Origin: Perkinsus olseni
Taxonomy: Eukaryota > Perkinsozoa > Perkinsida > Perkinsidae
Direction of reading: 5' to 3'
Length of the DNA stretch: 64,000 nt
Assembly: GCA_013115135.1 (NCBI GenBank)
Contig: JABANP010000202.1
Coordinates: 23,379-87,378, forward strand
In this document: positions 1 to 12,800 of the stretch, one piece after another
How positions within the stretch are numbered: the first letter of the stretch is position 1
Layout of the letters: the number at the start of each line of letters is the position of its first letter
Notes under the pieces: generated by a model
Database searches by the model: none
The model's input: the letters and a program-made list of their open reading frames with translations, nothing else
What the model was told of the DNA's origin: nothing
Position numbers and translations under genes: made by a program

Positions 1-1057
1 ACAATGTAGAACCTTTCTCGAGTTCGGACCGTCCAGATGGGTAGATGGTTTCGCAAGTCGTGACTTCGTAAATTACGAATCGTAATCCTCGGAATCTTTT
101 GGTAAGAGACTCTCACTGAGAGCAAAAGAATCACCCGAGTTCCTAACGCTCCATCGAGAGGAGTCCGTCTACTATTTCTTTCTTATTTGGTCCAAGATGC
201 CTCCGCACATGGACAACTCTCGCTGTACGGTTCGACGTTGAGCGAGAGTTCTCTTGCTCCGAGCAAGTTGCTCGAGAGCGAGGCAGTTTGTACGACTATG
301 AAATTGTCAGCTCGGTTCTTACAGGAGTCCTCCGAGTCCTCATAGCTATACTTGCAGTCTCCCAACCAATTCTCCCACTCTCGGGGGTTCAACTCGGATC
401 CAGAACGCTGCGATGGTTGAAGGTCCTGGGGGCGACATGTAGAGAACATAACCCGCCACTTCACGGCCAAGGGTAAGGCTGGGCTAGCGCGCAGCGCGAG
501 AGAGGAAGGCTTCCAGTCTCCTCACCATGCGATACCATAATCAGGCGGGCGAGATCTCCTCGTGCCCGAAAATGAGTGCGATTCTCAATTTCCGGCGCGA
601 ACTTGGACCGCAAGATGCGGGAGATTCCGGTGTATCATCCTACGCCAGAGGTTCAAACGGACCCAAGCCTAGCAGCGTTAGCTGTCAAGTTGACAGTGCC
701 AACTTCTAGTCCGAAGTCGCGGATTCCGTATCCAGTATCCACAGGTCGGCCGAGACCTCCAATGGCCCCGTTTTTGAGGCCTTGAAGCTCTCAAGGAAGA
801 GGACTTTCACGAAGAAAGTCCGGAAGAGCGCTGAGCTTTCGAGTTTAAGGCTCGGCCCTTTTCCGAAACCGTAGAGGGGTTACTACACCTGCCTCGCAGA
901 GGAGGCCTGCTTCTGTCACTGACACGAGGCTGTCGGGCTAGAAGCGATCAGATGGGCTCCGACTGGTAGATCATCAATATTATTGATTCTCGCCTCATCG
1001 AGAAAACTATGAGCACCGGAAGTCCTGGTAACTTGTTCTTAGTTGGTATTTTCAACA
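1..1057. other. no supported gene
   Basis: Short open frames exist on both strands, but none shows a recognisable domain, signal peptide or convincing exon structure. I see nothing assignable before the secreted-protein gene that starts near 1058. Confidence 0.5.
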
Positions 1058-1705
1058 ATGTCGTACTCGCTGTGGACAGTCGTGTTCACGGTCATCTGCG
1101 GCTTTACTACTACACCGATCGCTGCGAGTGATCTCTATGATATCTTCTGCAGGCCAGGAACAACTTTGTCCAAGACCGAATGCTTTCTGGAAGAAGACAG
1201 ACGTGTAACTCGCGCTTTCACCTACGAGGTCCGTAGAGCCCCGGATGGTAACTCGCCCACATTGACTGATTATTGCGACGTAGACTGGAATGGAGAAGCT
1301 ATCGTATTCTTCCCTGGCTGTAAGCTTGGCCATTTGCCTGACAGTACAAGCTATCACTCCTACGTGCAGAGGAGCGATGAAGACAGGATAGTCGGTGACG
1401 ACCACCGTAGACCGTTTAGGCTAGTGGACAAGGTTCCGAAGATGACAATCAAATCTGATGCTAAGTCACGAGGGCTGAGGTACACTTCGGCCTCTCCCAG
1501 TGCTACACTGGATGTCTCCAAGAAAGGGAAGCTGACCTGGGGTGAAAATGGTCGTCCCATTGGGCAAGCAACGTGGCTCAAGAAGGAGGGACATAGGCAC
1601 ACTGCAACAAGCCCTTACTTCGTGCTCCCAGATGGCCCTGGTGGATTTTTCATCCCCGGACACGCTGTTGTTCTCGGGAGCACGATCACTGTTCTGCGCA
1701 GGTAG
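1058..1705 (+). CDS. secreted protein of unknown function
   Basis: An uninterrupted frame of about 215 residues. The first in-frame ATG at 1058 is followed by a hydrophobic stretch (about residues 3-18, WTVVFTVICGF) and a small-residue region ending in PIAAS, which reads as a signal peptide. The mature part has five cysteines in its first half (for example FCRPG, ECFLEE, DYCDV and GCKLG) and a basic second half rich in Ser, Lys and Gly with no motif I recognise. No introns are needed. The product is probably exported. No function can be assigned. It does not share the cysteine pattern of the small secreted family at 17.7-30 kb. Confidence 0.65.
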   Translation: MSYSLWTVVFTVICGFTTTPIAASDLYDIFCRPGTTLSKTECFLEEDRRVTRAFTYEVRRAPDGNSPTLTDYCDVDWNGEAIVFFPGCKLGHLPDSTSYHSYVQRSDEDRIVGDDHRRPFRLVDKVPKMTIKSDAKSRGLRYTSASPSATLDVSKKGKLTWGENGRPIGQATWLKKEGHRHTATSPYFVLPDGPGGFFIPGHAVVLGSTITVLRR

Positions 1706-3416
1706 AGTGTACGATGATATCTTGCTTTCGAGCCTTCCGTCGTCTCAGGACCGACCCCGGCCTAAGATTTCCTGATGATGCCTGGTAGGTCGGAATATCT
1801 CAAGTTGTTCGCCGTGCCGTGCCTCTTTTACCCGCAATGCGGGTCCCGCATTAATCTTATGATATAATCGAGGTCAATGGTACAGGCCCTGTACTACAGG
1901 GAGCCGGTGATGATTTTCAGGGATCTCGATTCTCCCACTTCAAGTGACGATGAACCCCCGCCGAGGTAGACTCTGCCGAGGCATTTCCGCACGTACGATC
2001 CGTCCCTCGTTCAGTTACGAGGAAGAAATGAGAATGCCGCCCTCCCTAGGGCTATCGAGTCTACAGGTCAGAAATGGTATTCCGGCCCTGGAGACCGACG
2101 TCTGAGGACTCACAACTTGGCGCTGTTGCGGTTGTTGTTGCCATTGCCGTGAAGGCGGTACCCCTGTTGAGTTGGAGTAGGTATCGTCGGCGGCAGTTGG
2201 CCACTGATCCCCACCTGTGGCCGATCACCCTCAGAGTTGGCAGCAGACTGTAACGGCAGTATTTTCTCGAGAGAATGACACGAAGTCGAAGGACTCTAAC
2301 GATTGATCAATCTTAGTCGGCGACTAGTTAGAGTCCACCCTCCAAGGGGGTGCCACCCTCACCTTCAGGCAAGCTCGGTATGAGTTAGGTCAGAATCAAC
2401 TTCGAAGCGTGAATTTCAGGAAGTAGTTAAGAGATTTTCCGTCGCTAGACGGTGGTATACGTTATACAGCATCCACGGGTTGACTGGTGAATGCTTTGAA
2501 GACATTCGAATCACTCACAGTGAAGCGCTACCCGGTAGGGAGAGAATTGACGTATCCTCATTGATGGCTCAGTCCTCGTCACGCATGACGCAGCACCAGC
2601 CCGAGCGAACAGAGCCCCTCCAGGGCGAAGAACCGAGCGTGAACATCCCCAGCACAGACTCACTTGGCAGTCACACGAAATCTCCACCTCATCACGTGCC
2701 AGCTTCGACCATAGATGCCGGCAAACCTGAGATAGGATTCCTGACGCCCCGCTAGGAAGCATGAGCCTTACTCTCAACAGGACCTGTCGAACAGGTCCTC
2801 AGTGACCCGAAATCATCCACCTATCGGGTGGAGCCAGGTCTTCAATGAGCCTCGACGAGCTAGCTTGTCTTTAGCTTACGGACGATTGTTAACGTTGCGG
2901 ACTCTGAGTCGGCTCATACTTGTTAAGTTAATAACAATAACCTTGTTAATAACTCCTCATTGAGGAGTTAGTTTCGTTATATTGATAAGGGAGCGATCAG
3001 GCATCGCGTTCGGAGACTCCGGCGGCCGGCTCACACCGACGGTTTCACGGGGTGCATAGCTACGATCCGCTAGGAGAGGAACAACGTGAAGCTGCGATCC
3101 TTCAAGAGCCGTGAAAGGCGAGTTGCCATCCGCGCCGGCAAGTCACGGCGAGATCCTAAAGAGGATTTCGCACCCTGACCGAACAGCGTCACTTGGCGGA
3201 ACCATCGACCATCAGGGAAGACGCGGATAGTTTACTGTGAACGCCCCGATGTATAAAGAGACGTACCAATCGAGCTCACCAACGGCCGACCGTCGACGAG
3301 AGAGTCCGCCTTCCCAGGCGATTGGACGATTGCTTTCGCGAGCCACTTGAAAAACACAACCGAAATGAAAACGAAGATGCTGGTTGTATCAACACTTTCG
3401 ACTTCCGACAGGATCT
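1706..3416. other. non-coding region with small palindromes
   Basis: No convincing gene. It contains compact inverted repeats such as 2779-2799 (9-bp arms, 3-nt loop) and 2951-2969 (8-bp arms, loop ATT). A 91-residue open frame at 2480-2755 has no recognisable feature and I do not call it. Confidence 0.45.
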
Positions 3417-5067
3417 TCATAAAACACAACTTCGCCCGAGGGCTCCTTCCTTGCCTCCTGAGGCTGCTGGGACGAACTGTCGAGGAAAGATATCAACTGC
3501 CGGGCTGCGTTGAACTTCGCCTCCTAAAAATTAAAATCCAGCAAGCAAACACCCTAGCCGGGAATCGAACCCACGACCTTAGGCCGTTTCTTCCCACCTT
3601 CCCATCTGCCGCTACGCCTACGAACTCTCTACCGTTCAGGCAGTCCGTGCTCAGCAGCGCTCTGAATATGGGCGGGACTTCACCCTGAAGACCCACATGA
3701 TTCCGCCGTCGTGCGTTTCCTCCTACCTTGATAGTTTCCACGCGCCACTTAAATTTCCCAGGCGACTTTCCGGCAAATTTCTGCAGCCTTGTATTAGCCT
3801 CGCCCATAGGGTTTGTATGGCCGGCCAGGATCGACCTCTGGATATGCTCTCCTGAGATGTAACGATCGTTTGGAAAGCACGAGCGAGGGGCCGTTACTCT
3901 CTGCGGTCGGTAGATGGGTATCGATCTTTTCCTAGTGCGTACTTAGCGCACGCCCGCTGAGCGTCCTTCTTGCGAGTCACCCAGGGGCCTCGAAAACTCC
4001 TTTCTGTCCCATTCAAAGGGAACGTCGCCGAGGCCGAAAACTGCAACGAATAAACCTCGCTCCGCTAGCATTGTCTTCAAAACTCACCAAGGGCCTTGGC
4101 ATCTCCCGAGGCATCATCTCGAGAAACTGCCACGTAACCCGTCGGGCGTCCTCGTCGGGCGTCCCACCGTAGGTCTCGACCGTCCTGATCAGACCGATCA
4201 TCAGCGCCCCACCCTCTCCCGTGTCGAAGCTCACCTCTCTAGAATCTGAAGGTGAGGTACTTTGTTGTCTTCTGGTCGCCATTCGATGACCGCTTCTTTG
4301 TGCGTTCCGACGGAAACGAATTGTCTTGTATCCTCGCCGGCTGCTGCGTCATCATATGGCTGAGCTCTTGGTGTTTTCTCAGCTATGGGAGATCTCACCG
4401 GCCCAGTGGTCTAACGGTTAGAGAACACCTCTACCATCCGCCAGGTCTCGAGTTCATTTCCCATCGAGACCAATGGTTACCTACGGCGGGGGCAGCTTCC
4501 TTCCCGTCCGACAAAGCCTTTTGAACCTGAACCGCCAAGCATGCTGGAATTACATCTATTCCACTCGACTGATGATCTCGATTAAAAATTATAGCTCCCA
4601 TCAATCATTGCGAAACCGTCGGGAAGCGTTCGATACCAGGGAGTATCCTCACCTCCATCAGCAAGCCCACCGGCAGTCCCAGAGGGATCCACAGCTTGTA
4701 GTTAGAGGCCATCAGCGCATCCCGGGACGAGAGGGCGTTGGTCACCAATGACTCCACCATCTGAAGTAAAACCCGCAAAGTCCTCGCGTAACCTCAAGAT
4801 ACCATCATCGTCCTCGAATCTTATATTCTTCCGCCAGAGATAGCTGGGATATTGAAACGAATGAACTCCCGATTCCTGCGGGTGCCCGGCGACGAAATAA
4901 AAGATTCCCTCAATAGCGCCGCGATACCGCATCTCGCCGAATTCACGGTAATGTCCGACCTCCCGTTCGATAGAGTAATTCCAAACCTGGAATTGATTTT
5001 TACACGTAAGATGCGCTTCCAGAGTCGATCCTGAGTTCCAGAGTAGGTTCGTTGAACGGGACACCAT
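3417..5067 (-). CDS. multi-exon protein of unknown function
   Basis: Coding exons can be traced, but the 5' end is unsure. Frame and splice sites support an exon at about 4282-4080 (starting MATRRQQ, with the stretch DTGEGGALMIGLIRTVETYG), an exon ending at 3684 (NHVGLQ), and a last exon 3523-3417 joined across an intron at 3524-3683. An upstream exon near 4800-4690 encodes a helical stretch ending LGLPVGLLMEV. This resembles segments in the gene at 9836-15231 (LNLPVGLLLEL and LCLPRHVMEAV), so the two may share a small helical domain. A 5'-splice-like GTATCTTGAGGTT occurs near 4805. Span and exon chain are approximate. I do not recognise the family. Confidence 0.4.
3524..3683 (-). other. intron with tRNA-like sequence
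   Basis: A 160-nt intron that starts GTGAAGTC and ends in a T-rich stretch before TAG. Its 3' half carries an A-box-like GTAGCGGCAGATGGG and a B-box-like GGTTCGATTCC in transcript sense, spaced as in a tRNA. The flanking exons join in one frame. It is likely a tRNA-derived insertion that now forms an intron. The stems are degenerate, so this is not a working tRNA. Confidence 0.5.
4385..4475 (+). repeat. tRNA-like relic
   Basis: Contains an A-box-like TGGTCTAACGGTTAGAG and, about 50 nt on, GAGTTCATTTCC, which matches a B box poorly. The T-arm is replaced by a longer hairpin (GGTCTCGA with TCGAGACC). It lies antisense to the flanking - strand gene. It reads as a decayed tRNA-derived element rather than a gene. 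Confidence 0.3.
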
Positions 5068-5840
5068 TACTCACTTGAGAGACTTCCGCATCCGACCGCC
5101 CCCTAGCCTTCATCCTCGAGGACACAGCATCGATGACCTCATCCCCTTGCTGCCCGTCCGACATTAAAATCAACTGTCGCTCCAATTCTATTGGAAGGCC
5201 GCCGCGACGCTTCCCAGACTCAGTAAATGGGTAGCTTGCGAGCGACGATTATCAATTCCATCAATTCGAGGGGCCAACGCTTCAACGTTTGTGTGATGAG
5301 ACAGATGTAAGAGGAAATCAGTGTGGGATTCCGGAGAAAATTGGTATCGAATGAGGAAAAATTGAATAAAAATTAGACACTGTAGACCAGGAACACCTCT
5401 CCAAATGAGCGAACTCGGTCACTAGTGTCTTCCGCGTCCGTCGAAAGCGCTCCCTTCAAGATTGATGAGCCAACAAGTTATGCCCCTCAGGCGTATCTTT
5501 CGGATACGGTAAGATTTGCAGAGGTTAACCCCATCAAAAGATACCAAGAGGAGCTTCCCTTGGAACCTTACATCGAAGAAGCGCTCGCAAGAACTCACAA
5601 TATCTCTCTAATTTTGAACCCAAGTCGTCCTCGGAAGAAATCTCCTCAGCAAGTTGAACGTTTTCCGTGTAACCAATGAGCTGCCCTCATCAGCCGTACG
5701 ACCACTAGCGTAACCCAACTCCTCGTGAATTCGAGAAAACACTCATCGCTGTTGCCGCGACGCGAGCGAAGTGACGAAGAGTAGAAAGTAGGCAGTAAGA
5801 TGCCGCTGTACAGTAGGAGTTGCACGCATGCACACCAGCG

Positions 5841-8112
5841 TTACTGCTTGGCCGCTATGATACGACTCATCAAATCTGCGACGCCCGGGAGCTCCGCGTG
5901 GTCGTTAGAGTTAACCTTCAGTTTACCCAGGGTCTGGTGAGAAGACGATCCAAGGCGAATTTCGTGGCGCGCGAGAATTCACCTTGATTTCAGTCATTGC
6001 GTTACCCATGACGACCGGAACATCAGCGTTCTGCAGCATCTCCTTGTCGTTCATCGCATCGCCAATACAAGCGATCGAGTTGTCTACAACGGAGCGTTTT
6101 TACCCGGGTAAAGACGTCAGCAACAGCAACCCCTCACATCCAAGACGCTCCTTCAGGACACGAATGCCGTATCCTTTGTTAGCCGCTGCCGGTATTATAT
6201 CGCAGAGGAATGACAACGACTGGGCAGCTGCACATCCGTGAGATCTAAAAATGCACCCCGTGGGATTCGAACCTCCGACCTTCCGCCACAGCCTTACTTA
6301 GCGAAGTCCTTCAGCCGCCCAACAACTTCTCCTTTCATATATTCTGGATCCCGAGTGATGACATGAACCTGACATACACCTGAACTCCGAGATATTAATG
6401 AGAATCTCTGCGGCGGCCCTCCAGGTGGATATCAGAGAGACCCTCGGTGACCCTGGTTGGGAGGGACTGCTGCTGGCCTGCTTCGCCAGAGGTCGCCGGA
6501 TCGATCCCCGGCGAGAGCATCAACCCTTCTTACCATATGAACCGGGATGGCATCATCGCGAACCTTCTCCAGGAGACCATCATAGCCGCCGCAGTCCTCA
6601 GGCGACGGATCGTCAAACCTGAGGAAAAACATCAAAAGGTAAAAAAGGGAAGCAAATCTTCCACTAAAACAACACCATATCACTCAGCAGACGGACATCA
6701 CCGTTGCTGCTCATCGCTCATGCGAACTCATATTTCTTTGGCAAATGGCATCAAGACCGCGACGAATGGATACCCAGCGAAAAGGGGTCTACGTGTGGAC
6801 CATACCTCCGTGAGATATTCGATTCGGACAACCGATACTGTCTGTGTGTGAGTTTAAATTCCAACGCCGACAGTACGGCTTAGTTAGACTTCCGCCGATA
6901 CTGTAATAGAATGAGTCAGCCACGTAGTAACTACGCCAATTCACGATGGCTAATTACTGCGTCAGAAATCCCTCACTCTCAAGGTCACACAGCCGCGATG
7001 CCTACATTCGTTCCATGCACTTGACAAAGTCGTTGGTAAACGGAGCCAAGACCCGGTCGCCGCTACAGACGAGGGGGATCACTTCTTGCTGATGACGGAG
7101 GCCGTTGACCAAATCACAAACCTGCCGATTGTAGATGAACCGACGAATCGCGGAAGGGGATTGCAGACGATAATATCAGGCCAGATCATATTTTGTAGCC
7201 GTAGATTTTTTAACAAGCTGTAGTTTTCATCGGGCACCAGCGCCCGAGAAGTGGCCTTATCACGACGTCGGTAAGAGAAGTGTAAGTATCTCCGATCTGC
7301 CGGGAAGCATCCCACTATGGAAGGCGGATACGATCAGTATTCTCTACTATCTGTCGTCCGACCACCACACGTGTACTCGTCATGGCCATACACATAGTAG
7401 ACAGGGAATCAGCGGACGCCAGGTTTCCTATATCAGACCGCTTCTCGAGTTAACGCCTACGCCCGGATGGCCCGAGCTTACGACAAGCTTGCCCGCTACA
7501 GCCCGTTGCGCGCCCTTACGAGAAAGACAGCACGAAATAGTCTCACTCCTAGCTCAGTACAATCAACCGGCATCCTCCATTCCATTAAACAGTAAGGCGT
7601 GCAGCTGGTTGCATTCAAGAGATCGTCGCTCATATTGAGTGCTCCGGCTACCATCCACGTAGGGCAGAAAAAGAAGAGCGGCAAGAAGAATGAGAACGAG
7701 GGAACGCCCATTCCCATCGCAAAGTTCAACCAACTTTCCAGCGCAGTTTGCTCCGGAGTCAGGCGCTTCATCAAAGGCTGAAATCATGTTGACTGGACTT
7801 CAGATTCCGGAAGTCTCACATTGCAACCAAATCTTACGTGCACAAGGTAATTTCGGTGTTGATTCTGAGTGGTTCAGCGAAGAGGGAGTGACGGGAAACA
7901 GGTATGCATTATTTCTTCTTAGTTTGGTCATAGCTAAGCAAATTTCAATATTCCCTTTTTTTGATCTTACTATTTGATAGTCCAGCACAACATTCGACGC
8001 CACCTGGCCCTCCTCGTCATAGACAACACACCCATTGAGGTAAACACCAGGCAGGGAGTATCTAACAACAACCACGACCTACCCATGACGAACTAGGGTC
8101 AACCTAAGATAC
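5841..8112 (-). CDS. HAD-superfamily (Cof-type) phosphatase, multi-exon
   Basis: A predicted haloacid-dehalogenase-type hydrolase acting on small phosphorylated substrates; the exact substrate is unknown. Traced exons are 8078-7971 (PGVYLNGCVVYDEEGQ, the usual NG..VYD block), 7121-7006 (VCSGDRVLAPFTND), 6618-6534, 6368-6298 (VHVITRDPEYMKGE, cap domain), 6244-6138 (DIIPAAANKGYGI, motif III lysine), 6083-5983 (CIGDAMNDKEML, the metal-binding GDxxND motif) and 5933-5841, ending at a TAA. The introns between the last exons are only 49-54 nt. The amino-terminal DxDGT nucleophile motif was not found, so the first exon lies upstream of 8112, is missing or has diverged. The family call is strong. Exon limits between 7005 and 6618 are not settled. 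Confidence 0.75.
5934..5982 (-). other. 49-nt family-A intron
   Basis: Begins GTGAATTCTCGCGCGCCA and ends CACCAG. It joins the HAD motif-IV exon to the last exon in frame (GNAMTEIK to TLGKLKVNSND). It contains the recurrent core GCGCGCCACGAAATT. Confidence 0.8.
6084..6137 (-). other. 54-nt intron
   Basis: GTGAGG to TTGTAG. Removal joins KERLG to NSIACIGDAMND in one HAD reading frame. It shows no clear membership in the recurrent families. Confidence 0.75.
6245..6297 (-). other. 53-nt intron with tRNA T-arm-like sequence
   Basis: GTAAGG to TTTTTAG. The middle reads GGTTCGAATCCC, a near-perfect B box, followed about 10 nt later by a T run like a pol III terminator. The T run abuts the splice acceptor. 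Removal restores the HAD frame (DFAK to SHGCAAAQ). The intron looks like the 3' end of a tRNA used as an intron. Confidence 0.75.
6369..6533 (-). other. 165-nt intron with palindromic GGATCGATCC core
   Basis: GTAAGAAG to ATGTCAG. It joins IPVHM to VHVITRDPEY. Near its 5' end is CTCGCCGGGGATCGATCC, related to the GCGCGCC...GATCGATT arrangement in the introns at 10814 and 14195. Confidence 0.6.
8079..8112 (-). other. 34-nt family-B intron
   Basis: Starts GTATCTTAGGTTGACCC and ends GGGTAG, with GT following the acceptor. Removal joins FYTMIWR to VVVVRYSLPGVYLNG in frame. It is one of the shortest introns in the window. Confidence 0.7.
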
Positions 8113-9835
8113 TCTCCATATCATCGTGTAAAAGCTCTTGCCAACCCGAAGAACTCTACACATGGCGTGCCCCGAGTAGTAAGGCCCTCAAAGGTGGTCA
8201 AATTTGGGAGCGGGCTGAAAGTATGGTGCTGCTAGTCTGACTAATTCCACCCACAGCTGGTTGATGTCACCACCAGATTCCCGGGCTGATTTGAGACACC
8301 GTTGCTCCAGCGAGGCGGCACAGCGGATAGAAGGTAACTATATTGTCTGCGACAAGTTACTGTCGATCACAGCACTGACGCCATTCCTTCTCATTATCAG
8401 TGACTAATCTAACTTTCAGTGACGCTGCTGTGAATAAATCGGGATACAGCCTAACCGAGTTACCGCTCTGACTCTGTGGGCTTCATCTGCCGTGACCTCT
8501 TCCATTCGTGCTAATCCTATTTCCTCTGCAATGGAGGCTCTCCCTTCATCACTAAATTCTTCAGCTGAAGAATAATTGGTCCTTGCTTCCCGCATGATGG
8601 GGCACCAAGGGTGTTTGGAAGACCTCGTTCTAGGCGGCCAACAATCAGATTTCGGCATCCGAGATGAGATGCCAAATGGCTGCCAATTGTGCCGCACACC
8701 CGCGTGCCCCAGCCTTATGAATTCACTATCCACGGGATCGGACGACCCCTCCCTTAGGGCTTCGAGTATAGCTTCCATCAAAGAAACACGTATTTTCCCT
8801 CCAATGGCGGCCTTCCGGGTGGAGGCTTTCAAAGTCGTAGCCCATTCAACCTTCTGGGAGTCGACCCAAAGCTGTAATTCGCCCTTAACGTCGTCCCATA
8901 AAGATTGCCGATCCCTGCTCAGATGGAGCCAGTCCTCAATCCGCCGGCCAACTAACGAATGGTGTCAGTTTCGCGGGCAGCTCTCACTCTCATCGAGAAA
9001 ATAGGGTTTTTTTGCTCGGCCACACGTTAATTTACGCAGATATCTCCCATGGATTTCTCTCCAGTTTCATTCATTCTGAGTCCATAGATACCGACGGTAT
9101 CTACCGTTGGTAGCCGGAAAATCGTCCGGGTTAAACACTTAGATCAGCTCAGGACAATTATTTCGACCGGACCGTCAATCTCCCCTGAAGACCTTACAAA
9201 TCGATCCCCCCCTTAGAGAAGCACTTAGCTGCCGACATCCTGCATCGACCCGTCGCGGGAATCACCGAACCTGCACGCCCAAAAATCACCCCCGTCAGCA
9301 CAGACTAACCCACATCCGAGTTTCTGCGCGCGATGTATCTTCTCGAACGTAACCTCATGAATGCTGTGATCAGGACCCAAGGACTGTGCCATCCATGTCC
9401 GTGCAGACGAGCTCCACTGGTCGCAGAAAGTCCCTCTCGCCCGTCGGCAAGGCGCACGACGTAGTGCCTTCCGTTGCGGGAGTAAAGCTGGGCATGGTGC
9501 GGTAGGAAAGAAGAGAGAGAAACGAATAATGCTACAGATGACCGGACGTATCTTCCAGTGGTGTCATGAGCACGCTTCGACCTCAGGATCTTTCACAATT
9601 CACCACAAGCCCTCGCCACAGATGGTCCGAATCTTCTGTCACACCAGTAATCACGCATCGCACAGCGAAGAAGTATCTTTCGGAATTCTAGGGCCACCCT
9701 AAGATATCTCCCGAACGAACAGATATCCAAGCATCACAATAATCGTTTTCGAAGGCCTCATCAACACAGCAAGCGGAGCGATGCGAAAAATCAAATCCCA
9801 TTCCCCTAAGCACAACACAGCCGTTACGACAAATG
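8113..9835. other. mostly unresolved; possible exon on - strand
   Basis: A 138-codon open frame on the - strand (8832-8416) includes an acidic/basic stretch LARMEEVTADEAHRV that looks protein-like but is not assigned. It may be an upstream exon of the HAD gene or part of another gene. Near 9705 the - strand reads ATATCTTAGGGTGGCCC, which matches both the family-B intron start and the terminal repeat of the element at 46445. Confidence 0.35.
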
Positions 9836-12800
9836 TTATCGGTGGCCTTTCCCGAAGTAGCTCGAGGGAGGAGGAGGGGGTGGCGGGGGTGGCGGAGGTA
9901 CACTGAACTGCCCCTGCTGCTGCTGTTGCTGGATGGCCATGGTGGCGGCAGCCTCGCCCGCTTCCGCAGCCGATCGATTCAACAGAATCGGTGTGCTTCG
10001 CTTCGGTGTTTGCTCGGCAGCTGCTGCGACCTACCGGAGAATCTTCATGCTTCAACCTAAGATACCCGTCTACTTGTCTCGGAGACATCCACGTCCGAAA
10101 ATCAACAATCTCAGTTTTCGCTTCACCCGCGGCGCTTGGACTGCCGTCATTCCGCCGCAGCCGAACCCGTTTGCCCGGCGGGCCGCCCTGATGCATAGAA
10201 TGGGGAAAACTATCATCACTCGTGCTTCGCTCCGCCCAGTTTTTGTGATGAATACCAACCTGAAGGAGACCGATCAACGTGGATACGTCAAAGGCAGTTC
10301 ATCAAACATCGCTGGTTGGGAAAAACAGCAGAATTTCCGTGAAATTTTTTTTTCGTGAAGCCAAAAAAATTTCTGTTAAGCCAAAATTTCTTCAACACTG
10401 AAAAGAAAACAACAAAAAATCAATAAAAACAATCCAATCAAACGAAGTTAGTCAAAACTATACCCGAACGACTTCGACGCCGGAAAATCTTCGGGAATCT
10501 TAGGTCGACCCTAGGCACTTACAGAATCTTTCCTCCCTACAGGATGCCGTCCGTACTTGCCACCCCAACCCTGTCCATCCGACGGCGGCGGCCGATGGAG
10601 TCTTCCCGGACGATTAACAGGAGAGTCCCGCGTTTCCTAAAACAACAGCTGGTAATAATTTCGTGGCGCGTGACGATTCACCACCTCCATTTCCTCTCGA
10701 TAATGATGACTCCCTTCATGCGCGACTTCCACAGAGGAAAAAGATTCCTCCCCAACCCCCTCACTCGATGAACCCGCTTCATGTCTCTCAGGAGTCCGCC
10801 GAGCTTCCCCAACCTACAAAGGTCATCAACAAATCGATCACCAGGGCGCGCGCTTTTTACACCCCACCTGTGAAGTATCTGTCCCTGTGCATCCAGCCGC
10901 GATCGCCGCCCTCCTGAGCTCGAGAAGCAGCCCGACCGGCAAATTCAGACCGACCCAGGTGGCTTGGGTAATATCCATTATATTAGGCGCGGAATCCAGC
11001 AGGTTGTCTCTCAGTATCGTGAGAATCTGCAGCAATCGTCGTCGTCATTTTTCTGACACCTCTAGCGATGCCCGATCATCACCTTTCGGATTTCAGTCTC
11101 TCCGCGGCCACGCTTTCTCAGGGCTTCTCGGGCGTGAAAAATAACTTCGAAATTCTCATCACTTCCTGGAGCCATCAACAATCAGAAGTTAAAAAAAATA
11201 TGACAAACAGGAGAGCAGGCCGCTACTGCAGTAAATCGATCCAGCCGCACTCGTAGAGGACCAGGGTCGACCTCGGATACTCAGCCAACCGTCGAAGATA
11301 CTCCACGGGCTGCAACTTAGCAGCTTGCCCATCTCTCTTCTACAAAATCCTCCGGTCATAAGCGAAAAGACTTTCCTCAAGAAAAACTTTTTTCCAGAAT
11401 TTTCCACATCACTTCAAAAAAATTGATCCCAAAATATTCCTTATAAAGTACCTCAAAATAAATAGCGCACGAGCATCCCTTCACCGCCCAGCATCACTCC
11501 CAACCCCCTCTCCGTGTCACCAGCGAGAAATTAACACCTTAAAATTTGTGGACGAAACTTGAAAAGCTGCAGCCTGGCTCATCTAACTAAGCCAATCGTT
11601 CGACATCAAACTCCGACACCCGAAAAAATACGCTTTTTTTCCGCAAAATGCGTATTTTTTCGGTTTTTTTTTCAAATTTCTTTCTCGCCATCCTACACCG
11701 TCCCTGAACGCGACAGCTATGAGTAGGTGTTAAATCGTTCAGGATCTCTCAATAATAGGGTCCAGATGGATACCCCCCTTGAGGTTGATAGGTCGAAGCT
11801 TGCGAAAAATATCTAAAAAGATACCAAAATTTCCAGCAGATTAAAACGCGTTGAGAAAGATTGTACCAGGCAAAAATCGATCACGCGATCGATTTCACTT
11901 ACCCAGGAGGGCCCTGAAAAGTCTGCCGAACTGCATAGCCGCTCTGTCTCCCTCCCGCTCCCACAACATAGCGATCCACCTGCCCATCAACAGGGTATCT
12001 GAAAATCCAAATTCCCGCACAAAAAATATTTTCTGTGCGGCTTCCGCAACCCCGCGCGTATCTTTGCTACCCGTATCCTGCAGGGTAAGAAGATCCTGCA
12101 AGCTGCCGCTGCTGCTGTTGCCAGGCCCCGGAAAGCTGACCCGGGGACGGTGGCGGTCGCGGCGCTTCGAACCTTAGGCCTTCAGCCCCTCCCGGAACAT
12201 AATTGTACTCCAACGGGCGCATCATGTATCGACCCATTCTGTTTTGTGCCAGCTCCAACCCAGGATACGCTCCCATCACCCTCGATGGTATCGGCTGGGC
12301 CCCGACGAAATTAGTCGCCGTCGAATTTTCCCGGAAATTTCCGGTGGAAAATCTCCTTCCTTTTCCGCCTTCCCTATCATAAGGCCCGCCAGTAAAATAC
12401 GACGACGACCCGCCCTTCCGCCCTGAAAAAACAGAAAAATATTCTGAAATTTTTGCGTTAAACTCGTGGAGCAAACGAACGAGTCCAAAACGTCCAGCGT
12501 TCCTCATTAGCTGCGGAGAACGCAATCTTGATCATTGACAAGCATGACAATCGTCATCAGAAAAAAAGGGCAATTTCCCAGCAGCCCAGTCCAATCAGTC
12601 AAGCCGCGATTTCCCGCTAAAATCGACAATCCCTAGAAGGGTTTTAGTTTTTTTTTCATGATTTTTCCTTTTTCCATTCGCCCCTCAGATTTTTTCCTAC
12701 TTGAGTAGGAGTCCCCAACCCTCCCTACCCCTAGTACCAGAATTCCCCGAACTCTTCCTCCTCGCCGGAGCTTCGTTGGATTGCGGCACTCCAATAGAAT

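Noticed and set aside
7496..7787. Overlapping open frames with hydrophobic stretches as a separate small membrane protein
   Set aside because: They lie inside the 849-nt intron (7122-7970) required to join two well-supported HAD exons, and neither has independent support.
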